Below the pieces are notes generated by a model. It ran no database searches. It was not told the origin of the DNA and worked only from the letters and a program-made list of their open reading frames with translations. Shown here one piece after another: positions 1 to 7,511 of a stretch of DNA of 64,000 nucleotides. This stretch comes from an uncultured Collinsella sp. (GTDB taxonomy: Bacteria > Actinomycetota > Coriobacteriia > Coriobacteriales > Coriobacteriaceae), in NCBI GenBank assembly GCA_934621295.1, contig CAKTVB010000006.1:1-64000 (forward strand), given 5' to 3'. A program made the translations under genes and the position numbers. Every line of letters starts with the position of its first letter. Position 1 is the first letter of the stretch.

Positions 1-145
1 CGGCTGCCGTCGCGCAGGGATTAATGATGCCAGAGACCGGGGCCCCCGGGGGCGGGAATATCGGTCTGCACATCTTGAACACATATGGGAGGGACGGGGC
101 GCCCTTCTCTCTTCTTTCCCTCTTATATATAAGCGGTCCTGCCAT

Positions 146-188
146 CAAAAACGCGGCGCATGCCTCCTTAACCGGAGCATACGCCGCG
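146..188 (-). terminator. Rho-independent terminator of the phosphohexomutase operon
   Basis: Read on the minus strand, a long GC-rich hairpin (arms at 152-167 and 174-188, nearly perfect CGCGGCG...CGCCGCG) is followed by five T residues at 147-151. It lies about 70 bases beyond the stop of the mutase gene and fits a factor-independent terminator. The rest of 1-259 holds no convincing gene. Confidence 0.8.
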
Positions 189-259
189 ACTTACGCGATC
201 TCGCCTTTATCTATATATGTACTGGCTCCTACGGCGGCGTGCCAAACGGTCGCCTTTCA

Positions 260-1663
260 TTAGATACCGCCGTACTCGCCTTTCACGATGGCGGTGCCGG
301 CTTCGAGCATCTCATCGCGAAGCTCAATCGTCCCCGCCTCGGCGTATATGCGCACAACGGGCTCGGTACCGCTGGGACGCAGCAGTAGCCAGGATTCATC
401 GTCAAACTCCATACGTAGGCCATCACGGTGACTTACATGCACCGGCGCCCTACCTACAATGTTTTGAGGATTTAGCCCCGGCATAAGCGTCCGAAGCATT
501 TCCACTTCCTCGTTTTGCAGGCGTATATCGCGACGAGCATAGGCAACGGGACCATAATGCTCATCAAGCTCGTCGATAAGCTGGCCCAGAGTTTTATGCT
601 CCTTCGCCATCATCTCGCACAGCAAAACGTGTGCGTACAGACCGTCGCGCCCAGGAAAACGTTCGGGAAAACCAATTCCTCCGGTTTCCTCGCCTCCGAT
701 GACCACGCCGCCCTTTGCCATCTCCTCATAGATGTACTTAAAGCCGATGGGCTTTATCGCAAGGGGCAGGCCAAGCTCGCGAGCCATGCGACGCGTCTGA
801 ATCGATCCCGTGAGACCCATGGCAACGCGTCCATGTGCGCCGTGATGCTTAACCAAATGCCCCAGAATAAGCGTAAAGACCCGATGAGCGTCAATGTAGC
901 GGCCGCGTTCGTCAACGGCGGAAATACGGCTACCGTCCCCATCGCAGACGAGACCGGCATGAGCCTTGGAAGAGAGAACCATCCGCTCGCAATCATCCAC
1001 CCACGGCTCGATGGGCTCGGGGCGCAACGTCTGCGCATCAGGCTCGTCCGCGCCGTGGATCTCAATCGTCTGCACACCAAGAGGGCCCAGCACAGCGGGG
1101 AGATACCCCCGGGCCGAGCCGTACATGGGGTCATACACCAACTGCAGACCGGCATCGGCAATCGCCTGAATATCGATATTCGAAAAAAGGCTTTCGAGAT
1201 ACGGCGTGACGATATCCTTCTCGGTAAGGGGACCACGCGCCTCGGTAGCCTCAAGAGGAATGGACTCCTCCAAAGCGTCAATCACATCAGTGGTGCCCGT
1301 GCCGCCGTCCGCCATGCGAACCTTGATTCCCAGGTAATCGCTCGAATGATTGGAGCCTGTAATCATCAGGCCTCCGCATGCGCGCGGATCGTTCGCAATC
1401 GCCCAAGAGAGCGCCGACGTGGGCGTGTAGCGATCGGAAATCATAGCGACAAGACCAGCACCCGCCACGACCATGCCCGCAAGACGAGCGGCCCGCTCGG
1501 CGCCCTCGCGAGTGTCATAGCCTATGTAGACAATGGCTCCCGAATCGGTGCGAGACCACATCTGCGCCGCCGCATCCGCCAAGCGCACAACGTTCTCTTC
1601 TGCAAAGTCGCCGTCACGCCTCGCGTACCAGCCGCCTGTTCCAAAATGAATTATCGTGCTCAT
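260..1663 (-). CDS. Phosphohexomutase (phosphoglucomutase/phosphomannomutase family)
   Basis: An alpha-D-phosphohexomutase of about 467 residues that interconverts hexose 1- and 6-phosphates in the cytoplasm. Visible family elements are an N-terminal FGTGGW, an active-serine loop reading ITGSNHSSDYLGIK, the metal loop DGDGSR, the sugar-specificity loop GGEETGG and a C-terminal phosphate loop RPSGTEP. The serine loop is odd: the usual TASHNP is replaced by TGSNHS, so the His-Asn order is swapped while the serine stays. The ATG at 1663 is preferred to an upstream GTG because of the AAGAAAGAG just before it. It is last in an operon after the methyltransferase (gap about 75 bases) and ends at a strong terminator. 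Glucose or mannose specificity is not decidable by eye. Confidence 0.85.
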   Translation of the reverse strand: MSTIIHFGTGGWYARRDGDFAEENVVRLADAAAQMWSRTDSGAIVYIGYDTREGAERAARLAGMVVAGAGLVAMISDRYTPTSALSWAIANDPRACGGLMITGSNHSSDYLGIKVRMADGGTGTTDVIDALEESIPLEATEARGPLTEKDIVTPYLESLFSNIDIQAIADAGLQLVYDPMYGSARGYLPAVLGPLGVQTIEIHGADEPDAQTLRPEPIEPWVDDCERMVLSSKAHAGLVCDGDGSRISAVDERGRYIDAHRVFTLILGHLVKHHGAHGRVAMGLTGSIQTRRMARELGLPLAIKPIGFKYIYEEMAKGGVVIGGEETGGIGFPERFPGRDGLYAHVLLCEMMAKEHKTLGQLIDELDEHYGPVAYARRDIRLQNEEVEMLRTLMPGLNPQNIVGRAPVHVSHRDGLRMEFDDESWLLLRPSGTEPVVRIYAEAGTIELRDEMLEAGTAIVKGEYGGI

Positions 1664-1738
1664 CTGCACTCTTTCTTACTCATAAAGGCCACGCGCAAAA
1701 CTGCACGCGCCCCATATAGGCATCTGTTACCAGAAAGG

Positions 1739-2680
1739 CTACTCTTCGACAAGCCGATGGCAAGCGTCAAGCTCCTCGGCAATAGCGCATGTCGACGCAG
1801 GCGTAGCCCCACAGCAAGTGCCGATGATACGAGCGCCATCAATCGCCCATTGCACGGAAGCGGCAGCAAGGGCCTCAGCATCCTCGCTCCACCTCGGGTA
1901 GCCCTCATCATCACGCACCGCAAGACTCGAATAGGGGCGCACCATGATATATCCGTGCGAAGAGCTTGCCATACGTGGTACGCACGAGGTCGCCGCAACG
2001 ATAGAGCAGCAGTTAACACCCACTGCCTGAGCACCGTGTTTCTCGGCCCAAATGCAGGCAGCCTCGATGTTCAAACCATCTCCCAACAGATTGCCCTCGT
2101 CATCGACAGCAAAACTGACAAACATGGGCATGCCGCCCGCGACGTCTGCAACACCAGCAACAGCAGGCTCGAGGTCGCGAATAGACGTGAAAGTCTCGAG
2201 CATACAGGCCTGAACGCCCGCAGCGAACAAAGCGTGCGCCTGTTCGCGATAGGCATCGCGCGCAAGGCGATACTCCGGCTCATCCTTGTGAAACCATTCG
2301 ATACCGCACGGGCCGATCGACCCTACAAGGTTTCGACCGCCTGCCGCATGGGCAGCCGCCACGGCCTCCGCACACACCAGATTGACGCTCGATTCAATAT
2401 GATCGCGCTTGAGCGCCGGCGCCGTTGCCTGAAATGTATTCGTAAGCAGTATCTGAGCGCCTGCATCGGCATACTGCTGGTGAATGCGCGTGACCTCCTG
2501 AGGTTCCGCCACATTCCAATAGGCAGCCGGCACATCTTGGGCCCCCAGCTCCGATGCGAGCATCGTCCCAACAGGCCCTTGCATAAGCAAGGCACCCGTC
2601 GACAGAAGACCGAGCAAGCGATCGGCGCCCACCCGGTCATAGGAGTCGGTTGGATACAGTTGATTTTGATCTTGGTCCAT
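1739..2680 (-). CDS. Stand-alone homocysteine S-methyltransferase domain protein
   Basis: A 313-residue protein matching the zinc-dependent homocysteine-binding domain found at the N-terminus of methionine synthase and in BHMT/MmuM enzymes. The zinc ligands are visible as GVNCC in the middle and GTCCGATP near the C-terminus, and the LLTNTFQAT and GSIGPCG segments are typical. No folate-binding or cobalamin-binding domain follows, so it either uses a small methyl donor such as S-methylmethionine or works with a corrinoid partner encoded elsewhere. The start has AAGGA upstream. It follows the DtxR-type regulator by 23 bases and precedes the mutase. The exact methyl donor is unknown. Confidence 0.75.
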   Translation of the reverse strand: MDQDQNQLYPTDSYDRVGADRLLGLLSTGALLMQGPVGTMLASELGAQDVPAAYWNVAEPQEVTRIHQQYADAGAQILLTNTFQATAPALKRDHIESSVNLVCAEAVAAAHAAGGRNLVGSIGPCGIEWFHKDEPEYRLARDAYREQAHALFAAGVQACMLETFTSIRDLEPAVAGVADVAGGMPMFVSFAVDDEGNLLGDGLNIEAACIWAEKHGAQAVGVNCCSIVAATSCVPRMASSSHGYIMVRPYSSLAVRDDEGYPRWSEDAEALAAASVQWAIDGARIIGTCCGATPASTCAIAEELDACHRLVEE

Positions 2681-2703
2681 CGGTCTAATCCTTGCCGAGC
2701 CGA

Positions 2704-3129
2704 TTATTCCTCGCCGATGCTTATACCCTGCTTCTCAAGATAATGGAGCCAACGCGTCATCGTATCCTCAGATACTGCATGTTCCATCATGCAGGCCTCA
2801 GCATCCGCGCGCTCAGCATCGACGCCGAGCTCCTGCGTCAAGAAGGCATTTAGCAATCGATGGCGATACCACACCGCTCGTCCCAACTCGCGGCCCTTCT
2901 CGGTAAGCAGAACCTTTCCGTAGTGAGATTGCTCGACCAAACCGCGCTCCTTAAGCGCGCTGATAGCCTTATTTACCGACGCCTTTGAGACATCGAGATG
3001 CTGAGCGATATCGACAGAGCGGATGCCTTCGCTAGAGCCGCTCTCTTCCTCGATGCGAACGATGCACTCGAGATAATCTTCATTTGCAGCTGTGAGATGC
3101 AGCTCACGGGAAGCATCAGTGGTATCCAT
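2704..3129 (-). CDS. DtxR/MntR-family metal-dependent transcriptional repressor
   Basis: A 141-residue winged-helix repressor with the short MntR layout, lacking an SH3-like C-terminal domain. The helix-turn-helix covers roughly residues 20-65 (SVDIAQHLDVSKASVNKAI). The dimer and metal region reads RHRLLNAFL then EACMMEHAVSED, which matches the DtxR/IdeR primary site with Cys, Glu and His ligands rather than the all-carboxylate MntR site. That suggests iron sensing, but this is inference. The ATG at 3129 sits nine bases after AGGAAGGA; the frame could open at a GTG two codons earlier, which is too close to that site. It heads a three-gene minus-strand operon and is divergent from pepT. Confidence 0.85.
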   Translation of the reverse strand: MDTTDASRELHLTAANEDYLECIVRIEEESGSSEGIRSVDIAQHLDVSKASVNKAISALKERGLVEQSHYGKVLLTEKGRELGRAVWYRHRLLNAFLTQELGVDAERADAEACMMEHAVSEDTMTRWLHYLEKQGISIGEE

Positions 3130-3243
3130 GGGCACGCGTCCTTCCTAAAACCGTACACCTAGTGTAGCGCAACGGCGCAACAAGCCAACGGCCCGACCGT
3201 GCTAGAGTAACAGTCGTCAGTACATTGAGCATAAGGAGTCACT

Positions 3244-4491
3244 ATGTCTGATACCCCAATGAGCGACGTCGTACAGCGCTTCTTCCGCTACGTTCAGGTT
3301 GATACACAATCTGCCGACGAGCACTGCGACCAGGTGCCCTCCAGCGCCTGCCAGTTCGATCTTGCCAATCTTTTGGCCGATGAACTACGCGCACTCGGCG
3401 CTGAAGATGCCCATGTAACCGAGAACTGCTACGTTGTCGCACACATCCCCGCAAGCAAAGGCGCCGAAGACAAGCCTGCCCTTGGCCTTCTCGCCCATAT
3501 CGACACCACCGAGGCCGCTCCCGGCTTTGGCGTGAAGCCCCATATCGTCCATTACGAAGGCGGAAACCTCGTCGCGGGCGTGGTCGATGGCCGCGAGGTC
3601 GCTATCGGCCCCGACATGCTTTCCGATCTTGATAGCCTGGTGGGCGAAGACATCATTTGCTCCGATGGCTCCACGCTGTTGGGCGGCGACGACAAGGCGG
3701 GCGTTGCCGAAATCATGGCGCTTGTCGCTCGCATCCATGAAGATCCCAGCATCGAGCATCCGCGCCTGGGCATCTGCTTTTGCCCCGATGAGGAGATTGG
3801 CCATGGAGCCTCTCTGCTGGATATTCCCGCATTTGGATGCACCTATGGCTACACCGTCGACGGCGGCACCGTAGGTGAGCTGGAGTGGGAGTGCTTCAAC
3901 GCCGCCGAGGCGACCGTCCGCTTTGAGGGCTACTCCATCCATCCCGGCTCCGCCAAGAATCGCATGGTCAACGCAAACGACCTGTTCGTTCAATTCCAGA
4001 GCCTGCTGCCCGCACACATGCGCCCCGAGCACACCGATGGCTATGACGGATTCATCCATTGCGAAAGCGTCTCGGCAACCGTCACCCACGCCACCGCTCG
4101 CTATATCATCCGCGATCATGACGCCGAGCTGTTCCAGCAAAAGATCGACCTCATGCAGCGTGCCGCCGATTTCATGAATAACGAGCTTGACCGTCCGCGC
4201 GTAACCGTCGAAATCAAACAGCAGTATCGCAACATGGCAGAAATCGTGAAAGACTATCCGCAGCTCGTGCAGATTGCTTGCGATTCCTACGAGGCCCTGG
4301 GCATCAAACCCCTCGTCCTGCCCATCCGCGGCGGCACCGATGGCGCGCAGCTCTCCTTCCGCGGTCTCCCCTGCCCCAACCTGGGCACGGGCGGCTATTG
4401 CGGTCACAGCGTGAATGAGTTTGTCGTCGTCTCGCAGATGGAGCGCGTGGTCGACGTCTTGCAGGAGCTTGCCCGTCGCTTTGCCGAGTAA
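3244..4491 (+). CDS. pepT: Peptidase T (tripeptide aminopeptidase)
   Basis: A 415-residue M20-family dizinc aminopeptidase that removes N-terminal residues from tripeptides. Zinc and catalytic positions are visible in order: AHIDTTEA (His and the following Asp), GGDDKAG (bridging Asp), CPDEEIGHGA (catalytic Glu and ligand Glu), YTVDGG (Asp) and GGYCGHSVNEF (His). The FRYVQVDTQS N-terminus is characteristic of PepT. A good ribosome-binding site (AAGGAG, 3234-3239) precedes the ATG. It is transcribed alone, divergent from the DtxR-type repressor and convergent with the LCP gene, with a terminator directly after. Confidence 0.93.
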   Translation: MSDTPMSDVVQRFFRYVQVDTQSADEHCDQVPSSACQFDLANLLADELRALGAEDAHVTENCYVVAHIPASKGAEDKPALGLLAHIDTTEAAPGFGVKPHIVHYEGGNLVAGVVDGREVAIGPDMLSDLDSLVGEDIICSDGSTLLGGDDKAGVAEIMALVARIHEDPSIEHPRLGICFCPDEEIGHGASLLDIPAFGCTYGYTVDGGTVGELEWECFNAAEATVRFEGYSIHPGSAKNRMVNANDLFVQFQSLLPAHMRPEHTDGYDGFIHCESVSATVTHATARYIIRDHDAELFQQKIDLMQRAADFMNNELDRPRVTVEIKQQYRNMAEIVKDYPQLVQIACDSYEALGIKPLVLPIRGGTDGAQLSFRGLPCPNLGTGGYCGHSVNEFVVVSQMERVVDVLQELARRFAE

Positions 4492-4535
4492 CGAAACCTC
4501 GCAGCAAACGCCTCTCGCCTCTTATTAACAAGATA

Positions 4536-4567
4536 GCCGCCGAGCCCGTGCCCGGCGGCTTTCTTTT
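4536..4567 (+). terminator. Rho-independent terminator of pepT
   Basis: The stem GCCGCCG...CGGCGGC at 4536-4559 is followed by a T-rich run to 4567. It separates the convergent pepT and LCP genes and overlaps the LCP stop codon. Confidence 0.8.
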
Positions 4568-5729
4568 AGTCTTCGGAGCTCGTGTCTTCTTCCGATGACG
4601 ACGATGTGCTCTTATCGGTTCCGCTACTAAACGAGCTGGAATCGTTATTGCCAAGGTCGCCGACCGTACTTGACTCACTCGACGAGCCCATGGACTGCGG
4701 GCCTTGCGGATCCTCGCCGGCATCGACGCGCTCCATCATCTCCTTGAGCTTGTCCTCATAAACAAAGACATAGCTCTGGCCGTCGATGTACGTATCCTCG
4801 CCCGCCCAAGACGGCAAGTTGGCTGACCACATGTTATCGGTATCCATGCCGCGCATCGCGTTGGCAAGCGATACGATGTCCTGCACGCTGAGATCGGTAA
4901 CGACCATGTCGGAGAGGGACTCGATGACGCCGGGCAGGCGCGTGATATCCATGTTGTTGAGCACCGCGTTCGCAAGGGCACCAATGACCTGACGCTGATG
5001 ACGCATGCGCGTATAGTCGCCGTCGGCATATTGGTGACGTGCGCGGCAGTACGTAAGCGCCGCCTCGCCATCCATGTGCTGCTGGCCCGGCTCAATCGTA
5101 ACCGGACCGGCCTCCGGGTCATCCACGCCGTCAGTAGCGTTAATATCAATGCCGCCCACGGCGTCCACGAGGGTCTTCATGCCATCAAAGCTGATCTCGG
5201 CATAGTGGGAAATCTCGACATCGCACAGCTCATTAACAGCATTGACCATACCCTCGGCGCCATCGTAGGCATGCGTCGCGTTGATCTTCATGGTCGAGCC
5301 TTTGTACTCAACCTTTGTATCGCGCGGAATGGAGATGAGCGTTACCTGCTTGGCCTTAGGGTCTACGCGCGCAAGGATAATTGAGTCGGCGCGGTAGGCG
5401 GTGTCGCCGGGACGGCCATCGGTTCCCAGCAGCAGCACGTAGAACGGATCGCGCGTGACATCGGAGTCGGTAAGAGACGAAAGCAATCCGCTGGTAATAA
5501 TCTCACCGTTATTGAGCTTGGAAACAATCTTGCCAAACCACAGCCCGCATGCCGTAACACCTGCGATGAGCACGCCCATAAGCGTAAGCAAAATCGTGCG
5601 GCGGATGCGCTTTCCACGTTGACGTTGACGGGCGCGCTCGGAATAGCGGGCCACGTTCGTGCGACTGTAGACGCGACTGCTCGATTCGTCAGTCGCAGCG
5701 CGCATCTGCTGTACGGATTTTTTTCTCAT
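4566..5729 (-). CDS. LytR-CpsA-Psr (LCP) family cell-wall glycopolymer transferase
   Basis: A protein of about 387 residues with a basic cytoplasmic N-terminus, one transmembrane helix near residues 25-50 and an extracellular LCP domain. LCP enzymes attach glycopolymers from lipid carriers to peptidoglycan. Signature stretches are LLLGTDGR, YRADSIILARVDP, LISIPRDTKV, DAVGGIDINA and the arginine-rich CRARHQYADGDYTRMRHQ. The C-terminus is a Ser/Asp/Glu low-complexity tail typical of surface proteins. The start at 5729 (MRKKS) is chosen because a longer reading would run into murA, which ends 14 bases upstream. It probably shares a transcript with murA, coupling two wall functions. Confidence 0.88.
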   Translation of the reverse strand: MRKKSVQQMRAATDESSSRVYSRTNVARYSERARQRQRGKRIRRTILLTLMGVLIAGVTACGLWFGKIVSKLNNGEIITSGLLSSLTDSDVTRDPFYVLLLGTDGRPGDTAYRADSIILARVDPKAKQVTLISIPRDTKVEYKGSTMKINATHAYDGAEGMVNAVNELCDVEISHYAEISFDGMKTLVDAVGGIDINATDGVDDPEAGPVTIEPGQQHMDGEAALTYCRARHQYADGDYTRMRHQRQVIGALANAVLNNMDITRLPGVIESLSDMVVTDLSVQDIVSLANAMRGMDTDNMWSANLPSWAGEDTYIDGQSYVFVYEDKLKEMMERVDAGEDPQGPQSMGSSSESSTVGDLGNNDSSSFSSGTDKSTSSSSEEDTSSED

Positions 5730-5742
5730 AAGAAGGACCTGT

Positions 5743-7026
5743 CTAGTCGTCAATAGGATCGGGGACGGTAACGCGCTCCACATGCGCCCCCAGTTCAACG
5801 AGCTTCTTTACAAAATGCTCGTATCCACGGTCAATGTGGTGGATAGCAGAAACCTCGGTCGTGCCGTCGGCAATAAGGCCAGCAACGGCAAGGGCGGCAC
5901 CGCCGCGCAAATCGGGAGAGGTAACCTGGGCGCCCGAGAAGCCCTTGACGCCATGAATCATGGCGTGATGGCTCTCAATACGAATGTTTGCGCCCATGCG
6001 CACAAGCTCAGAGGCGAACATGAAGCGATTCTCAAAGATGTTCTCGGTGATGACGGAACTACCGTCTGCCAGAGCGGAAAGCACCATAACCTGAGCCTGC
6101 ATGTCGGTGGGGAAACCCGGGAACGGCAGGGTCTGGATGTCCACCGGACGAATGGTGTCCACGCGATGCACGCGCACACCGCCCTCGATGCGCTCAAGAT
6201 CGATACCCATGAGCTCGAGCTTTTTAAGAACCATACCCAGATGGTGCGGAGCGAATCCAACTACCTCGACACCGGCATCGCCAGCCATCAAGGCGCCTGC
6301 AACGATAAATGTGCCGGCTTCAATGCGGTCGCCGATCACGCGATGCGTGACGGGATGGAGCTCGGAAACGCCCTCGATAGTAACAACAGGGGTTCCAGCG
6401 CCGGTAATCTTGGCGCCCATCTCGTTGAGCATGTTGGCGAGGTCGACGATCTCGGGCTCGCGCGCAGCGTTATCGATAACCGTGGTGCCCTCGGCGCGAA
6501 CCGAAGCCATGATGAGATTCTCGGTGGCGCCCACACTTGCAAACTCAAGCGTAACGGTCTCGCCATGCATCCCCTCACCGGCGTCGGCGTAGATGTAGCC
6601 GTGCTCGGTGTCGAACTTCACGCCCAGGGCCTCAAGACCCAGAATATGCATATCAATCTTGCGAGCACCCAGGTTGCAGCCACCGGGCATAGCGATTTTC
6701 GCCTTGCCCATACGGCCCAACAGCGGACCGAGAACCGCCGTCGAGGCGCGCATCTTGGCAACGAGCTCATACGGAGCTTCCCACTGGTCGACAGCAGAGG
6801 TATCGATAGCCAGGCTATGCTCGTCCACGACTTCGATCGTGGCGCCCATGCCCTTGAGAACCTTGCCCATCACATGTACGTCGGAAATGTTGGGCACATT
6901 GGTAAGGGTGGTTTTGCCCGGAGCAAGCAAGGTTGCGGCCATGAGCTTGAGCGCGGAGTTCTTAGCGCCCGAAACGCATACGCGCCCCTCGATCGGATGA
7001 CCACCTTCAACGCGGATGATATCCAA
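5743..7026 (-). CDS. murA: UDP-N-acetylglucosamine 1-carboxyvinyltransferase (MurA)
   Basis: First committed enzyme of peptidoglycan synthesis: transfers enolpyruvate from PEP to UDP-GlcNAc. The protein has SGAKNSALKLMAA near its start and the active-site loop PGGCNLGAR with the PEP-reactive cysteine retained. An ATG-initiated reading from 7104 would cross the ATP synthase terminator at 7039-7072 and add 26 non-homologous residues. I therefore choose the TTG at 7026, preceded by AAAGGGA, giving LDIIRVEGG as the true N-terminus. The gene begins only about 14 bases after the terminator, so its expression probably depends partly on readthrough or on a promoter inside atpC. Confidence 0.92.
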   Translation of the reverse strand: MDIIRVEGGHPIEGRVCVSGAKNSALKLMAATLLAPGKTTLTNVPNISDVHVMGKVLKGMGATIEVVDEHSLAIDTSAVDQWEAPYELVAKMRASTAVLGPLLGRMGKAKIAMPGGCNLGARKIDMHILGLEALGVKFDTEHGYIYADAGEGMHGETVTLEFASVGATENLIMASVRAEGTTVIDNAAREPEIVDLANMLNEMGAKITGAGTPVVTIEGVSELHPVTHRVIGDRIEAGTFIVAGALMAGDAGVEVVGFAPHHLGMVLKKLELMGIDLERIEGGVRVHRVDTIRPVDIQTLPFPGFPTDMQAQVMVLSALADGSSVITENIFENRFMFASELVRMGANIRIESHHAMIHGVKGFSGAQVTSPDLRGGAALAVAGLIADGTTEVSAIHHIDRGYEHFVKKLVELGAHVERVTVPDPIDD

Positions 7027-7038
7027 ACCTGTCCCTTT

Positions 7039-7072
7039 CAAAAAAAGGCCCGGGAGCACAAGTCTCCCGGGC
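7039..7072 (-). terminator. Terminator of the ATP synthase operon
   Basis: On the minus strand a perfect hairpin (CCCGGGAG...CTCCCGGG, 7049-7071) is followed by seven T residues. It lies about 45 bases after the atpC stop and ends just upstream of the murA ribosome-binding site. Confidence 0.88.
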
Positions 7073-7115
7073 ATGATGTCCATCGCATTGTTGGCTGAGG
7101 GCAAAGCCTCAGCGC

Positions 7116-7508
7116 CTATTTTGCAAGCAGCAGCTTACACCATGCGATTTCATTATAAAGGTAGGCGCGACGCGCATCGTCTTCCGACAGATTCCTCAGG
7201 TTGTCTTCAAAACCTTGAAGTTCAACCTTAACCTTCTCGGCATCGACATCCGCCAAATCGCAGGCCCGCTCGGCCAGCACGATAACGGTGTCGTCGGCGA
7301 TTTGAGCATAGCCGCCGCCCACTGCAAACGTGTGGTCAACCGTGTCCATATCCTTGTCGCACACGCGCACATAACCGTCTGAGACGGTGCAAATCTCGCT
7401 CGCGTGCTTGGGAAGGATGCCGCACTCGCCATCTGCAGAAGGCACGACCACAAACGCAGCCTCGCCCTCATAGGCACAATGTTCCGGACATACGATACGG
7501 ATGAGCAT
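7116..7508 (-). CDS. atpC: ATP synthase F1 epsilon subunit
   Basis: A 130-residue epsilon subunit of the F1 central stalk, which couples rotation to catalysis and can restrain ATP hydrolysis. The N-terminal beta-sandwich segments ADGECGILPKHA and FAVGGGYAQI are typical, followed by a C-terminal helical part (ERACDLADVDAEKV). It is the last gene of the atp operon, three bases after atpD, and is followed by a strong terminator. Confidence 0.92.
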   Translation of the reverse strand: MLIRIVCPEHCAYEGEAAFVVVPSADGECGILPKHASEICTVSDGYVRVCDKDMDTVDHTFAVGGGYAQIADDTVIVLAERACDLADVDAEKVKVELQGFEDNLRNLSEDDARRAYLYNEIAWCKLLLAK

Positions 7509-7511
7509 GGC

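Noticed and set aside
24..263. A 79-codon plus-strand frame at the window start
   Set aside because: No ribosome-binding site, overlaps the terminator of the minus-strand operon and reads as random.
515..2743. A 742-codon plus-strand open frame
   Set aside because: It lies antisense to the phosphohexomutase and homocysteine methyltransferase genes, which have clear motifs; its translation shows no domain and is a codon-bias shadow of GC-rich genes.
5782..7098. A 438-codon plus-strand open frame
   Set aside because: It is antisense to murA, whose active-site motif and length are normal; the antisense translation is low complexity and rich in His, Gly and Asn.
7026..7104. ATG start at 7104 for murA
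   Set aside because: It would translate through the atp terminator hairpin and add residues not found in MurA; the TTG at 7026 has a good ribosome-binding site.
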